A DNA stretch of 64,000 nucleotides from Peribacillus sp. ACCC06369 (GCF_030348945.1 NZ_JAUCEN010000002.1:4340001-4404000); one strand, 5' to 3'. Numbered from the stretch's first letter, positions 18,211 to 27,864 are shown. The notes: generated by a model not told the origin, from the sequence alone. Numbers and translations are program-made.

Positions 18211-19389
18211 ATGACTATATCGAGCATACCAATCGGTTACCTTATTTCTGTGCTTTTTGTCGCTTGGTGTACATATTTCGTAGTGGCACCATCCAACTTC
18301 CCTCGAAGTTTTAACTCTTTAGGTTCTTACTTTTCCGTAATAAATGAACTACCATTCTTTGCACTTTTCTGGTTGATTGGATCAAATTCGTTAGCCTTTA
18401 TTGAAGGCGACGTTCATTCTCCGGTTGGGTGGATGGCTTTTGCAATATCAATTTTGACAGTGGGAACACTCTTAGTGATTATCCATCGGGGATTACAAAC
18501 TTCTCCTGTAGTCAGTCAAGCCATGAATGATAGTCTTGAGAAAACGTGGCGAACTACAATTAACCCTAAGAATGAGCGCCGATTACACAAGAAATTTAGT
18601 TTCACAGCTTTACTCGGTCCATTCTTTAAAAGACGATACGATGTAGTGAGGATTGCAAACATCAACTACGGTAATGCAGGTATGAGAAATCAACTAGATG
18701 TTTATCGCCATCGCTCTCATCCGACGGGCTGCCCCACGTTGGTGCATTTGCACGGTGGAGGATTTGTAGGCGGTAAAAAGAACAGCCAATCTCTCCCTCT
18801 TATTTACCAGCTTGCTAGCAAGGGGTGGGTGTGCATCAGTGCAAACTACCGCTTAAGTGCTGACGTGAAATTTCCCGACCACTTGATTGACATTAAGAAA
18901 GTGATTGCTTGGGTACGCGAGCACGGGTCCGAGTACGGAGCTGACCCTACGACGATAGTTTTAGCTGGTAATTCGTCAGGGGCTCATTTGACTGCTATGG
19001 CTGCACTAACCCCAAATTCCCCTTCATTCCAGCCAGGTTTTGAGTGTGTGGACACGTCGGTAACTGCCGCCATTTGTCTATATGGCTATTACGGTTATAT
19101 CGATACACACCCTGGCTTATTCTCATCTCCTATGGCTTACAGTGGAAAAGAAGCACCGCCATTCTTCGTGGTGCATGGTGATCAGGACAGGTTAGTGCCC
19201 GTGGAAAATGCACGACGCTTCGCGGAGCATTTGCGTGATTCCTCATCTAATCCGGTTGTTTATGTCGAACTTCCCGGTGCTGAGCACAATTTTGATTTAT
19301 ATCACTCCATTCGTACCAAAGCAGTCGTGCATGGCATTGAAGCCTTTACCGATTGGGTTCGGGCAAATAACAAACATAATTCCAAATAA
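18211..19389 (+). CDS. Membrane-anchored alpha/beta hydrolase (HSL-type esterase)
   Basis: About 392 residues. Three N-terminal hydrophobic segments (near 9-28, 49-67 and 75-93) precede a hormone-sensitive-lipase-type domain. The oxyanion motif HGGGF is at about 182, the nucleophile elbow GNSSG puts Ser near 256, Asp is in HGDQDRLVP and His in GAEHNF. Likely an esterase or lipase working at the membrane; substrate unknown. AAAGGG lies 4 nt before ATG 18211; GTG 18208 is adjacent. The gene looks richer in G+C than its AT-rich flanks and follows degenerate DNA, so acquisition by transfer is possible. Confidence 0.85.
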   Translation: MTISSIPIGYLISVLFVAWCTYFVVAPSNFPRSFNSLGSYFSVINELPFFALFWLIGSNSLAFIEGDVHSPVGWMAFAISILTVGTLLVIIHRGLQTSPVVSQAMNDSLEKTWRTTINPKNERRLHKKFSFTALLGPFFKRRYDVVRIANINYGNAGMRNQLDVYRHRSHPTGCPTLVHLHGGGFVGGKKNSQSLPLIYQLASKGWVCISANYRLSADVKFPDHLIDIKKVIAWVREHGSEYGADPTTIVLAGNSSGAHLTAMAALTPNSPSFQPGFECVDTSVTAAICLYGYYGYIDTHPGLFSSPMAYSGKEAPPFFVVHGDQDRLVPVENARRFAEHLRDSSSNPVVYVELPGAEHNFDLYHSIRTKAVVHGIEAFTDWVRANNKHNSK

Positions 19390-19696
19390 CATCATTGTTT
19401 AAGTTTCTAGTCCTTATTTTCAAAAATGGGAGGCAAGACGAGGGATGGAATTAAGGGGTAGCCTCCTGTAATAATATAAAAAACTATGTTTGAATTAGAA
19501 AAACAAATTGTTGTGGTAAAACTTTGGTGTTGTAGTAGTAAATGAGGTCATATGTTGAATAAAAAGGATAGATGTATTCAGGAGTGCTTCCCTGTTCATT
19601 TATCCTTTTCTCTTATCTAAAATATTTATTGTATTGAATTGAATAAATATTTGCTGGACTTTTTAAAACCTGAGCAACCCTGTTTTTAAGTCTCGC
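19390..19696. other. Intergenic region with two stem-loops
   Basis: Contains GGAGGC/GCCTCC (19429-19434 with 19461-19466) and AAAAGGATA/TATCCTTTT (19561-19569 with 19600-19608). Both have loops of 26-30 nt, so they are weak candidates for transcript ends between convergent genes. Nothing else seen. Confidence 0.4.
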
Positions 19697-20311
19697 TTAA
19701 AAGTCCTTTGATTTTTTTTCCTTCGATTTAGTCAATGGAGATAGAAGTATTTGTTCATACCTCGCATAACCCGCTAATATTTTATGAATCAAACTTATCT
19801 TAGGAACAACAAAGTAAACCACCAGGCCCGAAATGATGCTTATTATAGCACCTGCCAGCACATCCGCCGGAAAGTGGACTCCTACCCAAATACGAGAAAT
19901 GCCAACAAGGAAAGCCAGCATGATCCATAGCATCCACCATCCTCTTTTGAAAAGCCAAAAGGATACACAAAACGAGAAAAACAAGATGGTATGGTCGCTT
20001 GGAAATGAATTATCCACTGCTTTTTCAATCAACTTATTAACATTGGTCAATTCGGCAAATGGCTGATTGTTCGAATGTAATCCCCCTGCCATTTTCCCCA
20101 TCATTTCAGCTATTACAAACGTAATCATTCCACAAACAACCATCATTCTACTCTGTTCATTTCGAGTGAACCATATTACGATGACTGCTAAAGCTAATAA
20201 AAATACCATGTACTCGGCAATGAAAATGGCAGAAGGGTTTAAATAAGAGTATTGTTTCCCTAAGTCATTTATCATTCTAAATACATTGACATTCCATTCA
20301 AAAAGACTCAT
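19697..20311 (-). CDS. bcrC: PAP2-family undecaprenyl-diphosphatase (BcrC-like)
   Basis: 204 residues with about five membrane segments. The PAP2 phosphatase motifs are FPSDHT (motif 2) and SRIWVGVHFPADV (motif 3). BcrC-type enzymes dephosphorylate undecaprenyl pyrophosphate on the outer face of the membrane, recycling the cell-wall carrier and giving bacitracin resistance. Length and N-terminus (FEWNVNVFRMINDLGK) match BcrC/YwoA proteins. It stands alone. The lysine-rich C-terminus (KSKEKKSKDF) is probably cytoplasmic. Confidence 0.87.
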   Translation of the reverse strand: MSLFEWNVNVFRMINDLGKQYSYLNPSAIFIAEYMVFLLALAVIVIWFTRNEQSRMMVVCGMITFVIAEMMGKMAGGLHSNNQPFAELTNVNKLIEKAVDNSFPSDHTILFFSFCVSFWLFKRGWWMLWIMLAFLVGISRIWVGVHFPADVLAGAIISIISGLVVYFVVPKISLIHKILAGYARYEQILLSPLTKSKEKKSKDF

Positions 20312-20502
20312 TTCATATCCACCTTTCCTCTTTTTCTTTCATAGTAAAAGAAAAGAGGTGTAAATCGCCATCGATTTTCCTAACAGTTTTAGCTGCAATC
20401 TTACAATATTGTCACGTGTTCAACTATCGCTAGAGTATAAATCTTCTTGTATATTTCTAAGACATTCTATATAATCCATAGAAAAATCAGGAGGTTAGTC
20501 AG

Positions 20503-20898
20503 GTGAATAATGATAGTAACTCTGTTCTAATTCATAAAAACCAAGAAGCTGTTTGGCATGCGATTACAAATGATGGAAACATTTCAAAATGGTATGCCCC
20601 GGGTTCAAAATGGAATATTCCTAAACTCAAGGTTGGCGAGAAGGCAATCTTCGTATTAATGCCTAGTGCACATAACAATCTTAAAGATAACGAAAGTATT
20701 CCAATGAGCTTTACCATCCAAGAAGTAATTCCTAACGAAAAGTTTTCTTATTCCTTGGATTCGGATAACCTCGTTTTCACTTTCGAAATATACCCAGAAC
20801 CTGAAGGAACTAGAGTATCCATTAACATGGACGGATTTGAACTTAGTTTGGCAAACCTAAAAGCATTTTCAGAAGGAAGAGAACTTCCCTATACCTAA
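20503..20898 (+). CDS. SRPBCC/AHSA1-type protein
   Basis: 131 residues starting at GTG 20503 behind AGGAGG. The fold signature is N-terminal VLIHKNQEAVWHAITNDGNISKWYAPGS, then ISMSFTI-like strands and a C-terminal helix. AHSA1-like domains bind hydrophobic ligands; the function here is unknown. It is slightly shorter than usual at the C-terminus (ends ELPYT), so mild truncation is possible. Confidence 0.8.
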   Translation: MNNDSNSVLIHKNQEAVWHAITNDGNISKWYAPGSKWNIPKLKVGEKAIFVLMPSAHNNLKDNESIPMSFTIQEVIPNEKFSYSLDSDNLVFTFEIYPEPEGTRVSINMDGFELSLANLKAFSEGRELPYT

Positions 20899-21134
20899 AT
20901 ACGACTCATGCTGTTGGAAATGATTTGTGGGTGTCTATTGGTTGGATGGTGCTAATCGTTATGATTTCATATTTAAATGGAATGAAAATTTTTAGGAAAG
21001 TATAAACAATGTGGTTTTAACATAAAGTCACGAAGTTTATTAAAAGATGCCAGTAATTCACTTAAACCAATAGAGAAGGTTCGTTGAAGAAGAAGTGATA
21101 AAATAAAGGGGAATTTAGTTGTGAGGTGGAAGAA

Positions 21135-21614
21135 ATGAACACCATTTTAGAAGAGTTCTTGGAGTTAAAAGAAATATTAAACTCGTTCAATGGCCTCAAT
21201 AAAGATTATAATTGGCTACTTACCGACTTAGATTGGTCTTACCCTGAAAATTACCTTAATTACTTCGAAGATTATCGAATTATTGACGACCCTCATAATA
21301 ACTTCTGGATTACAGGTGAAAATCTAACGGAACTTGCCAATAATAAAGATTTTCATTTTATATGGGGTGTATTTTCGGCATTCGATAAAAACGAAAAAAT
21401 TGATTTAGATGACATTAAAGAAGTACCATATGCTGATGGAAATCCAAATTTTTGGGTGGAAAATCCAATTATCCAACATCCTAAGGCTATGGTTGAATTG
21501 GTTCTGTGGGACTCTTCATTGATTTTACTTCTTAGTAAAGATGATGATATATCCAGAAATTTCAGAAATACTTTTGAAGGGTGGAAAGATTTAATTTATC
21601 ACAATCAGTCGTAA
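21135..21614 (+). CDS. Hypothetical acidic protein
   Basis: 159 residues from ATG 21135 with GAGGTG 6 nt upstream; the frame is open a little earlier at GTG 21126. It is rich in Asp, Glu, Trp and Tyr, soluble, without a signal or membrane segment. The composition and mid-protein WVENPIIQHPKAMVELVLWDSS recall small immunity-like or barnase-inhibitor-neighbour proteins, but I do not recognise a family. First of three plus-strand genes. Confidence 0.7.
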   Translation: MNTILEEFLELKEILNSFNGLNKDYNWLLTDLDWSYPENYLNYFEDYRIIDDPHNNFWITGENLTELANNKDFHFIWGVFSAFDKNEKIDLDDIKEVPYADGNPNFWVENPIIQHPKAMVELVLWDSSLILLLSKDDDISRNFRNTFEGWKDLIYHNQS

Positions 21615-21692
21615 TACCAACTGCTGCAACCCTTTTCTTCCGAACTAAAGGACAAGTTAATGAGGAATGAGGAAAATTAACGAGGTGCAAAA

Positions 21693-22319
21693 ATGCTTTT
21701 AAACGAATTTATGAATGAGAATTTCCCAAACTTAGAACTTAGACCACCCGTGTTTTATAGTTGGAAAATTGGTATCCGTTTTGAATTAGGTGTGGACTAT
21801 GATAGTGATTTTGCTTATGAAAATAGCCCATATCTACAAGGAGTATATAAAAGGGTGATCACTTTATTTAAGTCCTTGCATTCTAATAACGATGATATTT
21901 ATATTGTAGTTGACGTTAGTGATTATGCAGATGATTTTAAACTTAAATCAAAAACTTTTTCTCGTTATATTAAAGGGAAATCTGTCTTATATGGGTTAAA
22001 CCAAAAGACTATTATTCATGACGATGATGAAGAAGGAACATATAAAACACATAGATTCACTTTAAAATGTAAAACATCCGACTTCAAATACATTCCTATG
22101 TTGAAAGCAATCTGCAATCAGGATATGGGGATAAGACCTAGTATTTTTAATATGGTCTATTTTATCAACATCAACAGGAAAACTATATTTCACGTTTATG
22201 ATGACAGGGGTTGTGATTTAGTGGCGACCTCGCGCGAAACAATAAGAGATGTTTATGACAACTACAACGATTGGATATTAGCTTACGACAGAAATGAAAT
22301 AGACGGGGTATTCAAATAA
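21693..22319 (+). CDS. DUF3885-domain protein
   Basis: 208 residues. The C-terminal part (IFHVYDDRGCDLVA, then RDVYDNYNDWILAYDR) matches what I know of DUF3885, found in Bacillus proteins that often lie among immunity-like orphan genes. Soluble, acidic, no signal peptide. GAGGTG precedes the ATG. It follows another orphan by 78 bp. Function unknown. Confidence 0.75.
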   Translation: MLLNEFMNENFPNLELRPPVFYSWKIGIRFELGVDYDSDFAYENSPYLQGVYKRVITLFKSLHSNNDDIYIVVDVSDYADDFKLKSKTFSRYIKGKSVLYGLNQKTIIHDDDEEGTYKTHRFTLKCKTSDFKYIPMLKAICNQDMGIRPSIFNMVYFININRKTIFHVYDDRGCDLVATSRETIRDVYDNYNDWILAYDRNEIDGVFK

Positions 22320-22391
22320 AGGATTCAACTAACAAGTGCGTTAGCTGAAGATCAATATATAATGAAGCAATAGGATAATGGGGGGGGAAAA

Positions 22392-22985
22392 ATGCTGCAC
22401 ATACAGAAAGATTCCGATACTGTAATCATTGTCATTCACGAAATTTATGGACTGAACGAACATATGCAGGGTTTTTGTGAATCATTATCGAATCAGGGTT
22501 TTGATGTCATCTGTCCGAATTTGTTAGACCGAGAGACACCTTTTGATTATTCCCAAGAGGATGCTGCTTATCGTCATTTTATGGAGAATGTGGGTTTAAC
22601 AGGCGCTTTACATAAAATAAAGGACATATTATCGGATGTTAAAGATGAATACCAAAAAATATTCATCCTTGGATTTAGTGCAGGGGCAACTGTGGCTTGG
22701 CTGTGTAGTGAGGACGAATGTGTCGATGGAATGGTTGGATACTACGGTTCCCGTATTAGGAATTATGTAGAATTAACGCCACAATGCCCTACACTGTTAT
22801 TCTTTCCGCAAGAAGAATCAGCATTTAATGTGGACGAATTGATTTCAGCTTTAGAAATAAAGAATATCGAAGTGCAAAAATTCAACGGAAAACACGGATT
22901 CAGTGACCCTTACAGTTCAAAGTATCATGTAGAATCAGCACAAAACGCTTTTAGCAAAATGATGAAGTTTTTCATGATGAACTGA
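22392..22985 (+). CDS. Dienelactone-hydrolase-family protein
   Basis: 197 residues of alpha/beta hydrolase fold. IVIHEIYGLNEHMQGFCESL is the typical DLH N-terminal loop, GFSAGATVAW the nucleophile elbow (Ser where classical DLH has Cys), and GKHGFSDPYS carries the catalytic His. A run of eight G residues serves as ribosome site. The substrate is not predictable. It is the last plus-strand gene of the 21.1-23.0 kb group and converges on the FbpA-like genes. Confidence 0.85.
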   Translation: MLHIQKDSDTVIIVIHEIYGLNEHMQGFCESLSNQGFDVICPNLLDRETPFDYSQEDAAYRHFMENVGLTGALHKIKDILSDVKDEYQKIFILGFSAGATVAWLCSEDECVDGMVGYYGSRIRNYVELTPQCPTLLFFPQEESAFNVDELISALEIKNIEVQKFNGKHGFSDPYSSKYHVESAQNAFSKMMKFFMMN

Positions 22986-22998
22986 GGTGTCACATTCT

Positions 22999-23193
22999 CT
23001 AATATCGTTTTGTATTGATCCATTGTATCGAACCAGCATCGCTATGGGGATGACTGTCCGTTTGAACCTTTTTGTACTCCACTTCCAATTCTTTCAAGGT
23101 TAACTTCATAAGCTGTTCCACACTCTTATTTACAGTATGGATCATAAGTTTATGGATTAATTCCTTCCGCCTTTCTTCCACACTCTTCCTCAT
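22999..23193 (-). CDS. FbpA-like Fur-regulated basic protein (paralogue 2)
   Basis: 64 residues. RRKELIHKLMIH and LMKLTLKELEVEYKKV match the two-helix pattern of the FbpA family. In B. subtilis FbpA is a Fur-regulated small basic protein acting in the FsrA iron-sparing response. It follows the related gene at 23227 by 33 bp and is probably co-transcribed. No convincing Fur box seen upstream. Confidence 0.75.
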   Translation of the reverse strand: MRKSVEERRKELIHKLMIHTVNKSVEQLMKLTLKELEVEYKKVQTDSHPHSDAGSIQWINTKRY

Positions 23194-23226
23194 TTCACCC
23201 TCCCCTTTTCATTATCTTTCCACTGA

Positions 23227-23436
23227 TTATATGAAATGATGGATCTTCAGACAGGGGTAATGATCATCGGATTCCTTCTCTTCAATTTTAATTATTTTGA
23301 TATATTCTTCCTCTAAATCGGTTAGTGTTAATTCAAATAGATGGATGTCATTCTTTTTATAGACTCCCTCGTTAATCAACTTGTTGATCAGGAAGTTTCT
23401 TTTCTTTTCAATTGCTTTACGTAATAATATCCCCAT
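23227..23436 (-). CDS. FbpA-like Fur-regulated basic protein (paralogue 1)
   Basis: 69 residues from ATG 23436, preceded by AAGGAGG. LRKAIEKKRNFLINKLINEG followed by LFELTLTDLEEEYIKI is the FbpA-family pattern. Proteins of this family are proposed RNA-binding helpers in iron limitation. A possible -10 TATAAT lies just upstream. It forms a small operon with its paralogue. Confidence 0.78.
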   Translation of the reverse strand: MGILLRKAIEKKRNFLINKLINEGVYKKNDIHLFELTLTDLEEEYIKIIKIEEKESDDHYPCLKIHHFI

Positions 23437-23504
23437 AATAAATCCTCCTTTATTATATGAACAACTACGGTATTGTAACAGCGATGGAACCTGGCTCATA
23501 CACC

Positions 23505-23544
23505 AAAAAAAACGGAGACATCTCTTTTTAAAGAAAAGTCTCCG
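23505..23544 (-). terminator. Terminator of the metNIQ-M20 operon
   Basis: Stem CGGAGAC (23513-23519) with GTCTCCG (23538-23544), 18-nt loop, followed on the minus strand by a run of eight T. About 105 bp after the M20 peptidase stop. Confidence 0.8.
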
Positions 23545-23648
23545 GTTTTCCGGTCAATTAACCTATAATTCCTATTTAATTACTTGGTATTGTTATTTCT
23601 TATATTACAAACTCCGAGCTCCGTAGTCAACAAAAATTTTTATTTTAT

Positions 23649-24857
23649 TTATTTTTCCGTTTGCTTCGCTTCATGAAATGCCGTTTTCACCTTACCCAAC
23701 AGGTCTTTATCCGATAGCAATCGATATCCTGTAAGCGCAAGTGCTTTTGCACCAGTCAGAATGGCTTTGTTTCCAGCTTCTGATTTAGCACAGTCGCGGA
23801 ATTCATTCGTATGGGCAATCAACTCATCCGGTCCAATTTTAATATAAGGATGGGCTGTCGGCACTACATGGCTTACATTACCTGCATCCGTCGAACCAAA
23901 ACCACTCTCTTTTCGAGGGGCCACCGCTTCCCCCAATTGATCCAGTTCTTCTTTTAACAGTTCATCAAGGACTGGATTAATGACAAAATCGAGTACTTCA
24001 TTTTGGAAACGCTCGACTTTAACCGTGCTTCCTGTGGCAAGTGCTGCCCCTTCAGCGACAGCACGTATTTTTCGGGACACTTCTTGGCAAAGTTTCCATG
24101 TTGTTGCCCTAATGTAAAATCTGGCTGAAGCAAATTCAGGAATGATGTTAGGCGCTTCCCCGCCATTGGTGATTATTCCGTGGATCTTGACCTCGGTTGG
24201 AAGCTGCTGGCGCAAAGCATTAATGCCATTGAACAGCTGAATCACCCCATCAAGTGCATTTACGCCTTGTTCAGGAGCAGCAGCCGCATGTGCTGCCTTC
24301 CCGTAAAAATGAAAATCAAGGGGATCGACGGCCAAAAATGGACTAGTTATACCCGTTTGCCCGGCAGGATGGATAATGATGGCTGCATCCACCCCATCAA
24401 ATAGACCATGTTTCACAAAACTGCCTTTTGCGCTTCCATTCGGCCCGCCCTCTTCAGCCGGTGTACCGAAAACAATCACCTCTCCGCCCGTTTCCTCCAG
24501 CACTTGAGCCAAGGAAATGCCTGCTGCAACACTCGTTGTGCCGATGATATTATGGCCACAAGCATGACCTAAACCCGGCAATGCATCATACTCGGCTAAA
24601 AAGGCAATGGTAGGTCCTTCCTTTGAAGAGGTTTTTTTGGCGATGAATCCTGTTTCATGTCCAGCTATATTGCGGGTCACTTCAAATCCTTCATGGTGAA
24701 GTATTCCGGTTAACGTGTCCGAAGCGAAGAACTCTTGATTCCCAATTTCGGGTTTGGCATGAATGGCTTGACTCGTTTGGATATATAATTCGGAATGAAG
24801 GTCGATGTGATCTTCAATGATTTGCTGATGCTGCTTCTGCACTAATTCTCTCGCCAT
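23649..24857 (-). CDS. M20-family metallopeptidase/amidohydrolase
   Basis: 402 residues. M20 aminoacylase/carboxypeptidase-type features: AFLAEYDALPGLGHACGHNIIG (metal-binding Asp and His), GTPAEEGG (catalytic Glu pair), and a dimerisation domain in the middle. It hydrolyses an N-acyl or peptide bond. It is the last gene of the S-box-controlled metN-metI-metQ operon, so its substrate is probably an N-acylated or dipeptide form of methionine or another sulfur amino acid imported by MetNIQ (inference). A paralogue is at 59940. Confidence 0.9.
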   Translation of the reverse strand: MARELVQKQHQQIIEDHIDLHSELYIQTSQAIHAKPEIGNQEFFASDTLTGILHHEGFEVTRNIAGHETGFIAKKTSSKEGPTIAFLAEYDALPGLGHACGHNIIGTTSVAAGISLAQVLEETGGEVIVFGTPAEEGGPNGSAKGSFVKHGLFDGVDAAIIIHPAGQTGITSPFLAVDPLDFHFYGKAAHAAAAPEQGVNALDGVIQLFNGINALRQQLPTEVKIHGIITNGGEAPNIIPEFASARFYIRATTWKLCQEVSRKIRAVAEGAALATGSTVKVERFQNEVLDFVINPVLDELLKEELDQLGEAVAPRKESGFGSTDAGNVSHVVPTAHPYIKIGPDELIAHTNEFRDCAKSEAGNKAILTGAKALALTGYRLLSDKDLLGKVKTAFHEAKQTEK

Positions 24858-24943
24858 ACTCTTATCTCCCCTTTTATTTATTGGTTTAAAAAGCCGGATA
24901 GCATTTTGAATCCTTCCGGCATTCCTTCACATTGTTCTATTCA

Positions 24944-25816
24944 TCATTTTTCGTTAGCTGGTTTTGTCCAAGCATCTTGGTAATTCAATAATTCATCTAC
25001 AGAAACATATGCAGGAATGGTGTTTCCATTAAACGTTTTTTCAATGAATTCCTTCACTTCTTTCGATTGATAAAGCTCTACTAATTTTTGCAGCTCAGGA
25101 CGATCGGCATTTCCCTTTTTAACTGCAATGATATTGATATATGGTTTCGCCGTTTTACTTTCATGGAATAATGCATCTTTTAAAGTAAGGTCTGCTTCGA
25201 CGGCAAAATTATTATTAATGGCTGAAGCATCGGCATCATCCAATAGACGCGGTGTATTGCCGGCAGCAACAGGTTTGATTTTCAATTTTTTCGGATTTTC
25301 CTTAATGATTTCCAATGATCCCGATCCATTGAATTCCTCTTTCAATGTAATCAATCCAGCTTCTTGAAGAAGGAGTAACGCACGGCCAAAGTTTGTTGCT
25401 TCATTCGGAACCGCTATCGTAGCGCCATCTGGAAGATCCTTGAGATCTTTGTGTTTTTTCGAATAAAGTCCCATGGGTGCAATGACAGTCGACCCGATGG
25501 CCTCTAATTTCAGATTTTGATCTTGAACGAATTCATCGAAGTAGGCGACCGTTTGGAATGAATTCGCATCAATTTCCCCTTCACTTAATGCAAGGTTCGG
25601 TTGGATATAATCATTGAAAGTGACCAGTTCGATATTCAGCCCCTTATCTTTAGCTAAGTCAACAATGTATTCCCATGTTCTCGTATCCCCGCTGCTGACA
25701 CCGACTTTTACTGTTTTCACATCATCCGAACCGCCTGATGCACCCTCTTCGTTCCCGCATGCTGCAGCCACGATGGCCAATGCCAATACTATGATCGTTA
25801 ATAAGATTTTCTTCAT
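24944..25816 (-). CDS. metQ: MetQ methionine-binding lipoprotein
   Basis: 290 residues. Signal peptide with lipobox AAAC, Cys20 being the lipidated residue. NlpA/MetQ signatures: VKVGVSSGDTRTWEYIVDLA and FNDYIQPNLALSEGEIDANSFQ. It captures D- or L-methionine or derivatives outside the membrane and delivers them to MetI/MetN. Downstream of metI in the operon, before the M20 peptidase. Confidence 0.95.
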   Translation of the reverse strand: MKKILLTIIVLALAIVAAACGNEEGASGGSDDVKTVKVGVSSGDTRTWEYIVDLAKDKGLNIELVTFNDYIQPNLALSEGEIDANSFQTVAYFDEFVQDQNLKLEAIGSTVIAPMGLYSKKHKDLKDLPDGATIAVPNEATNFGRALLLLQEAGLITLKEEFNGSGSLEIIKENPKKLKIKPVAAGNTPRLLDDADASAINNNFAVEADLTLKDALFHESKTAKPYINIIAVKKGNADRPELQKLVELYQSKEVKEFIEKTFNGNTIPAYVSVDELLNYQDAWTKPANEK

Positions 25817-25838
25817 TTTCTCCTACCTCCTGTTATTT

Positions 25839-26510
25839 TTATCTTCTTCTGATTTTTCTTGAAACAAAATTCCCGGTGGATTGCAGTAATTGAACGATGA
25901 TCACGAGCGCCGCTACTGTGACGACCATCGTCATCGTATCGAACCTTTGATAACCGTAAGCCAAAGCTAAATCTCCGACCCCGCCTGCTCCGACGGCACC
26001 TGCCATGGCCGTAGATCCGACCAGCCCGATTGTCGCTGTTGTAAATGTAAGGATCAATGAACTAAGTCCCTCGGGAATCAAAAAGCGGTAAATGATTTGC
26101 CATGTCGTCGCCCCCATCGCCTGAGCTGCCTCGATGATCCCTTTGTCCACTTCCAAAAGGGAGTTTTCGACAAGCCGGGCAATATAAGGAGCCGCGTAAA
26201 AGATAAGCGGAACAATGGCCGCATTCGTTCCGATCGCACTGCCTACGAGCATTCTGGTAAACGGAATAAGTGCTACAAGCAAGATGATGAAAGGAACAGA
26301 CCGCAATATATTGATGATCGGATTCAATACATTAAAGATCCATTTATTCTCCAGGATGTGACCCTTTCTTGTAATGACAAGCAGGATACCGAGCGGCAGC
26401 CCAATCAATCCGGAAAACACCAATGAGATGGCTACCATATAAAGTGTGTCACCGAAAGCTGTCGACAGCTGCTCTGCCGTTATTTCCATTCCCCAAAGCG
26501 TATTACCCAT
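25839..26510 (-). CDS. metI: MetI methionine ABC permease
   Basis: 223 residues with five membrane segments. The EAA loop is EAAQAMGATTWQIIYRFLIPEG, and the ending GAGGVGDLALAYGYQRFD is typical for MetI. Overlaps the end of metN by 8 bp, showing translational coupling. Confidence 0.96.
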   Translation of the reverse strand: MGNTLWGMEITAEQLSTAFGDTLYMVAISLVFSGLIGLPLGILLVITRKGHILENKWIFNVLNPIINILRSVPFIILLVALIPFTRMLVGSAIGTNAAIVPLIFYAAPYIARLVENSLLEVDKGIIEAAQAMGATTWQIIYRFLIPEGLSSLILTFTTATIGLVGSTAMAGAVGAGGVGDLALAYGYQRFDTMTMVVTVAALVIIVQLLQSTGNFVSRKIRRR

Positions 26511-27525
26511 TTATCTGCACCTCCTGGACGAGAATCCCCTCATCTTTAATATATTGATAAGCCTTGTCCACCTCTTTTTTGTTCCCTGTCACTTCGATGA
26601 TTAAATTTCCAAAAGGCGTTTCCTGAATTTCAGAAATATTGGCTGATAATACGCTTAAATGAACATCATATTTCTTCGAGATGGTAGAAAGTAAGGGAGT
26701 ACCCGAAGTAGTCCCAATAAAATTAATTTTCCAAATAATCGGGATATGGGACCCTATACTTTTTAGGAAACTTTGTGGAATCTCATCATGTATGACCGTT
26801 CTCACGAAGTTTTTTGCAATATCCGTCTGCGGCTTGGCAAAAACCTCGAAAACTGAACCTTGTTCAACCACAAATCCGCCCTCCATGACCGCTACTTTAT
26901 TGCAAATTTCCCTAATAACAGACATTTCATGAGTGATTAACAGAATCGTAATATTGTATTCTTTATTAATTTTCTTTAAGAGCTGCAGAACCGCACTCGT
27001 TGTTTGTGGATCCAATGCAGATGTAGCTTCATCACACAATAAGATCGATGGATTGGTAGCCAATGCTCTCGCTATGCCGATCCGCTGCTTTTGACCGCCG
27101 GATAATTGTTCCGGATAACTCTTTGCCTTGCTTGATAAGCCAACGAACTCTAACAGCTCGCCTACCCGCTGTTTGATTTCTTTACTAGGAGTTCCTGATA
27201 AAACCAGCGGCATGGCGATATTATCAAAAACAGTCTTTGAGTTTAGCAAGTTGAAATGCTGAAAGATCATTCCGATTTTTTTCTTTTCTGCCCGCAATTC
27301 CTTCGGATTCAATGAAGTTAAATCCTTACCCCCGACAATCACCGAACCATCTGAAGGCTGTTCAAGCAGGTTGACCAACCTGATCAACGTACTTTTCCCG
27401 GCCCCGCTATAACCGACGACACCGAATATATCCCCCTTTTCCACCGTCAAATTAATTCCTTTCAAAGCCTCAACGGTCTGTTTCTTTGTTTGATAAACCT
27501 TTTTAACATTTTGAAACTCAATCAT
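26503..27525 (-). CDS. metN: MetN methionine ABC ATPase
   Basis: 340 residues from ATG 27525 with GGGGGAG upstream. Walker A GYSGAGKST, signature LSGGQKQRIG, Walker B ILLCDEATSALD. A C-terminal NIL domain (about 260-340) binds methionine and mediates trans-inhibition. First gene of the operon. Its 5' leader holds a SAM-I riboswitch, a terminator and six 21-bp repeats. Confidence 0.97.
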   Translation of the reverse strand: MIEFQNVKKVYQTKKQTVEALKGINLTVEKGDIFGVVGYSGAGKSTLIRLVNLLEQPSDGSVIVGGKDLTSLNPKELRAEKKKIGMIFQHFNLLNSKTVFDNIAMPLVLSGTPSKEIKQRVGELLEFVGLSSKAKSYPEQLSGGQKQRIGIARALATNPSILLCDEATSALDPQTTSAVLQLLKKINKEYNITILLITHEMSVIREICNKVAVMEGGFVVEQGSVFEVFAKPQTDIAKNFVRTVIHDEIPQSFLKSIGSHIPIIWKINFIGTTSGTPLLSTISKKYDVHLSVLSANISEIQETPFGNLIIEVTGNKKEVDKAYQYIKDEGILVQEVQING

Positions 27526-27609
27526 CCTATCTCCCCCCATGTTGTTTATTTGTTAAAATTCATTATCAGAGAAGAGCTTTGCAAAGTTTCATAATGATAG
27601 GGTTAATTT

Positions 27610-27735
27610 CGAAATTCACGAGTAAATGCCCGAAACTCACGAGTAAATGATCGAAACTCACGAGTAAATGATCGAATCTCACGAGTAAATGCCCGGAACT
27701 CACGAGTAAATGCCCGAATCTCACGAGTAAATCAA
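27610..27735. repeat. Six ACTCACGAGTAAA repeats in the metN leader
   Basis: Six units of exactly 21 bp (cgaaactcacgagtaaatga type) in tandem. In the metN transcript they read TTTACTCGTGAGTTTC. They lie between the riboswitch terminator and the metN ribosome site, so they are transcribed only when SAM is low. Confidence 0.95.
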
Positions 27736-27771
27736 TAATTCTCCAAATAACCATATACATTTTGAATAAAC

Positions 27772-27813
27772 AAAAGAGGCCTCTTCCGTCATCAGACAGA
27801 AGAGGCCTCTTTT
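27772..27813 (-). terminator. Riboswitch-controlled terminator of metN
   Basis: 15-bp perfect stem AAAAGAGGCCTCTTC / GAAGAGGCCTCTTTT followed by TTTTGTTT on the minus strand. About 50 nt after the aptamer, so the likely expression platform. A smaller stem AAGAGTAAACTCTT lies at 27824-27837. Confidence 0.88.
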
Positions 27814-27864
27814 AGAAATAAAAAAGAGTAAACTCTTAATTTAATTATCTAAGAAAAGCTCCTT

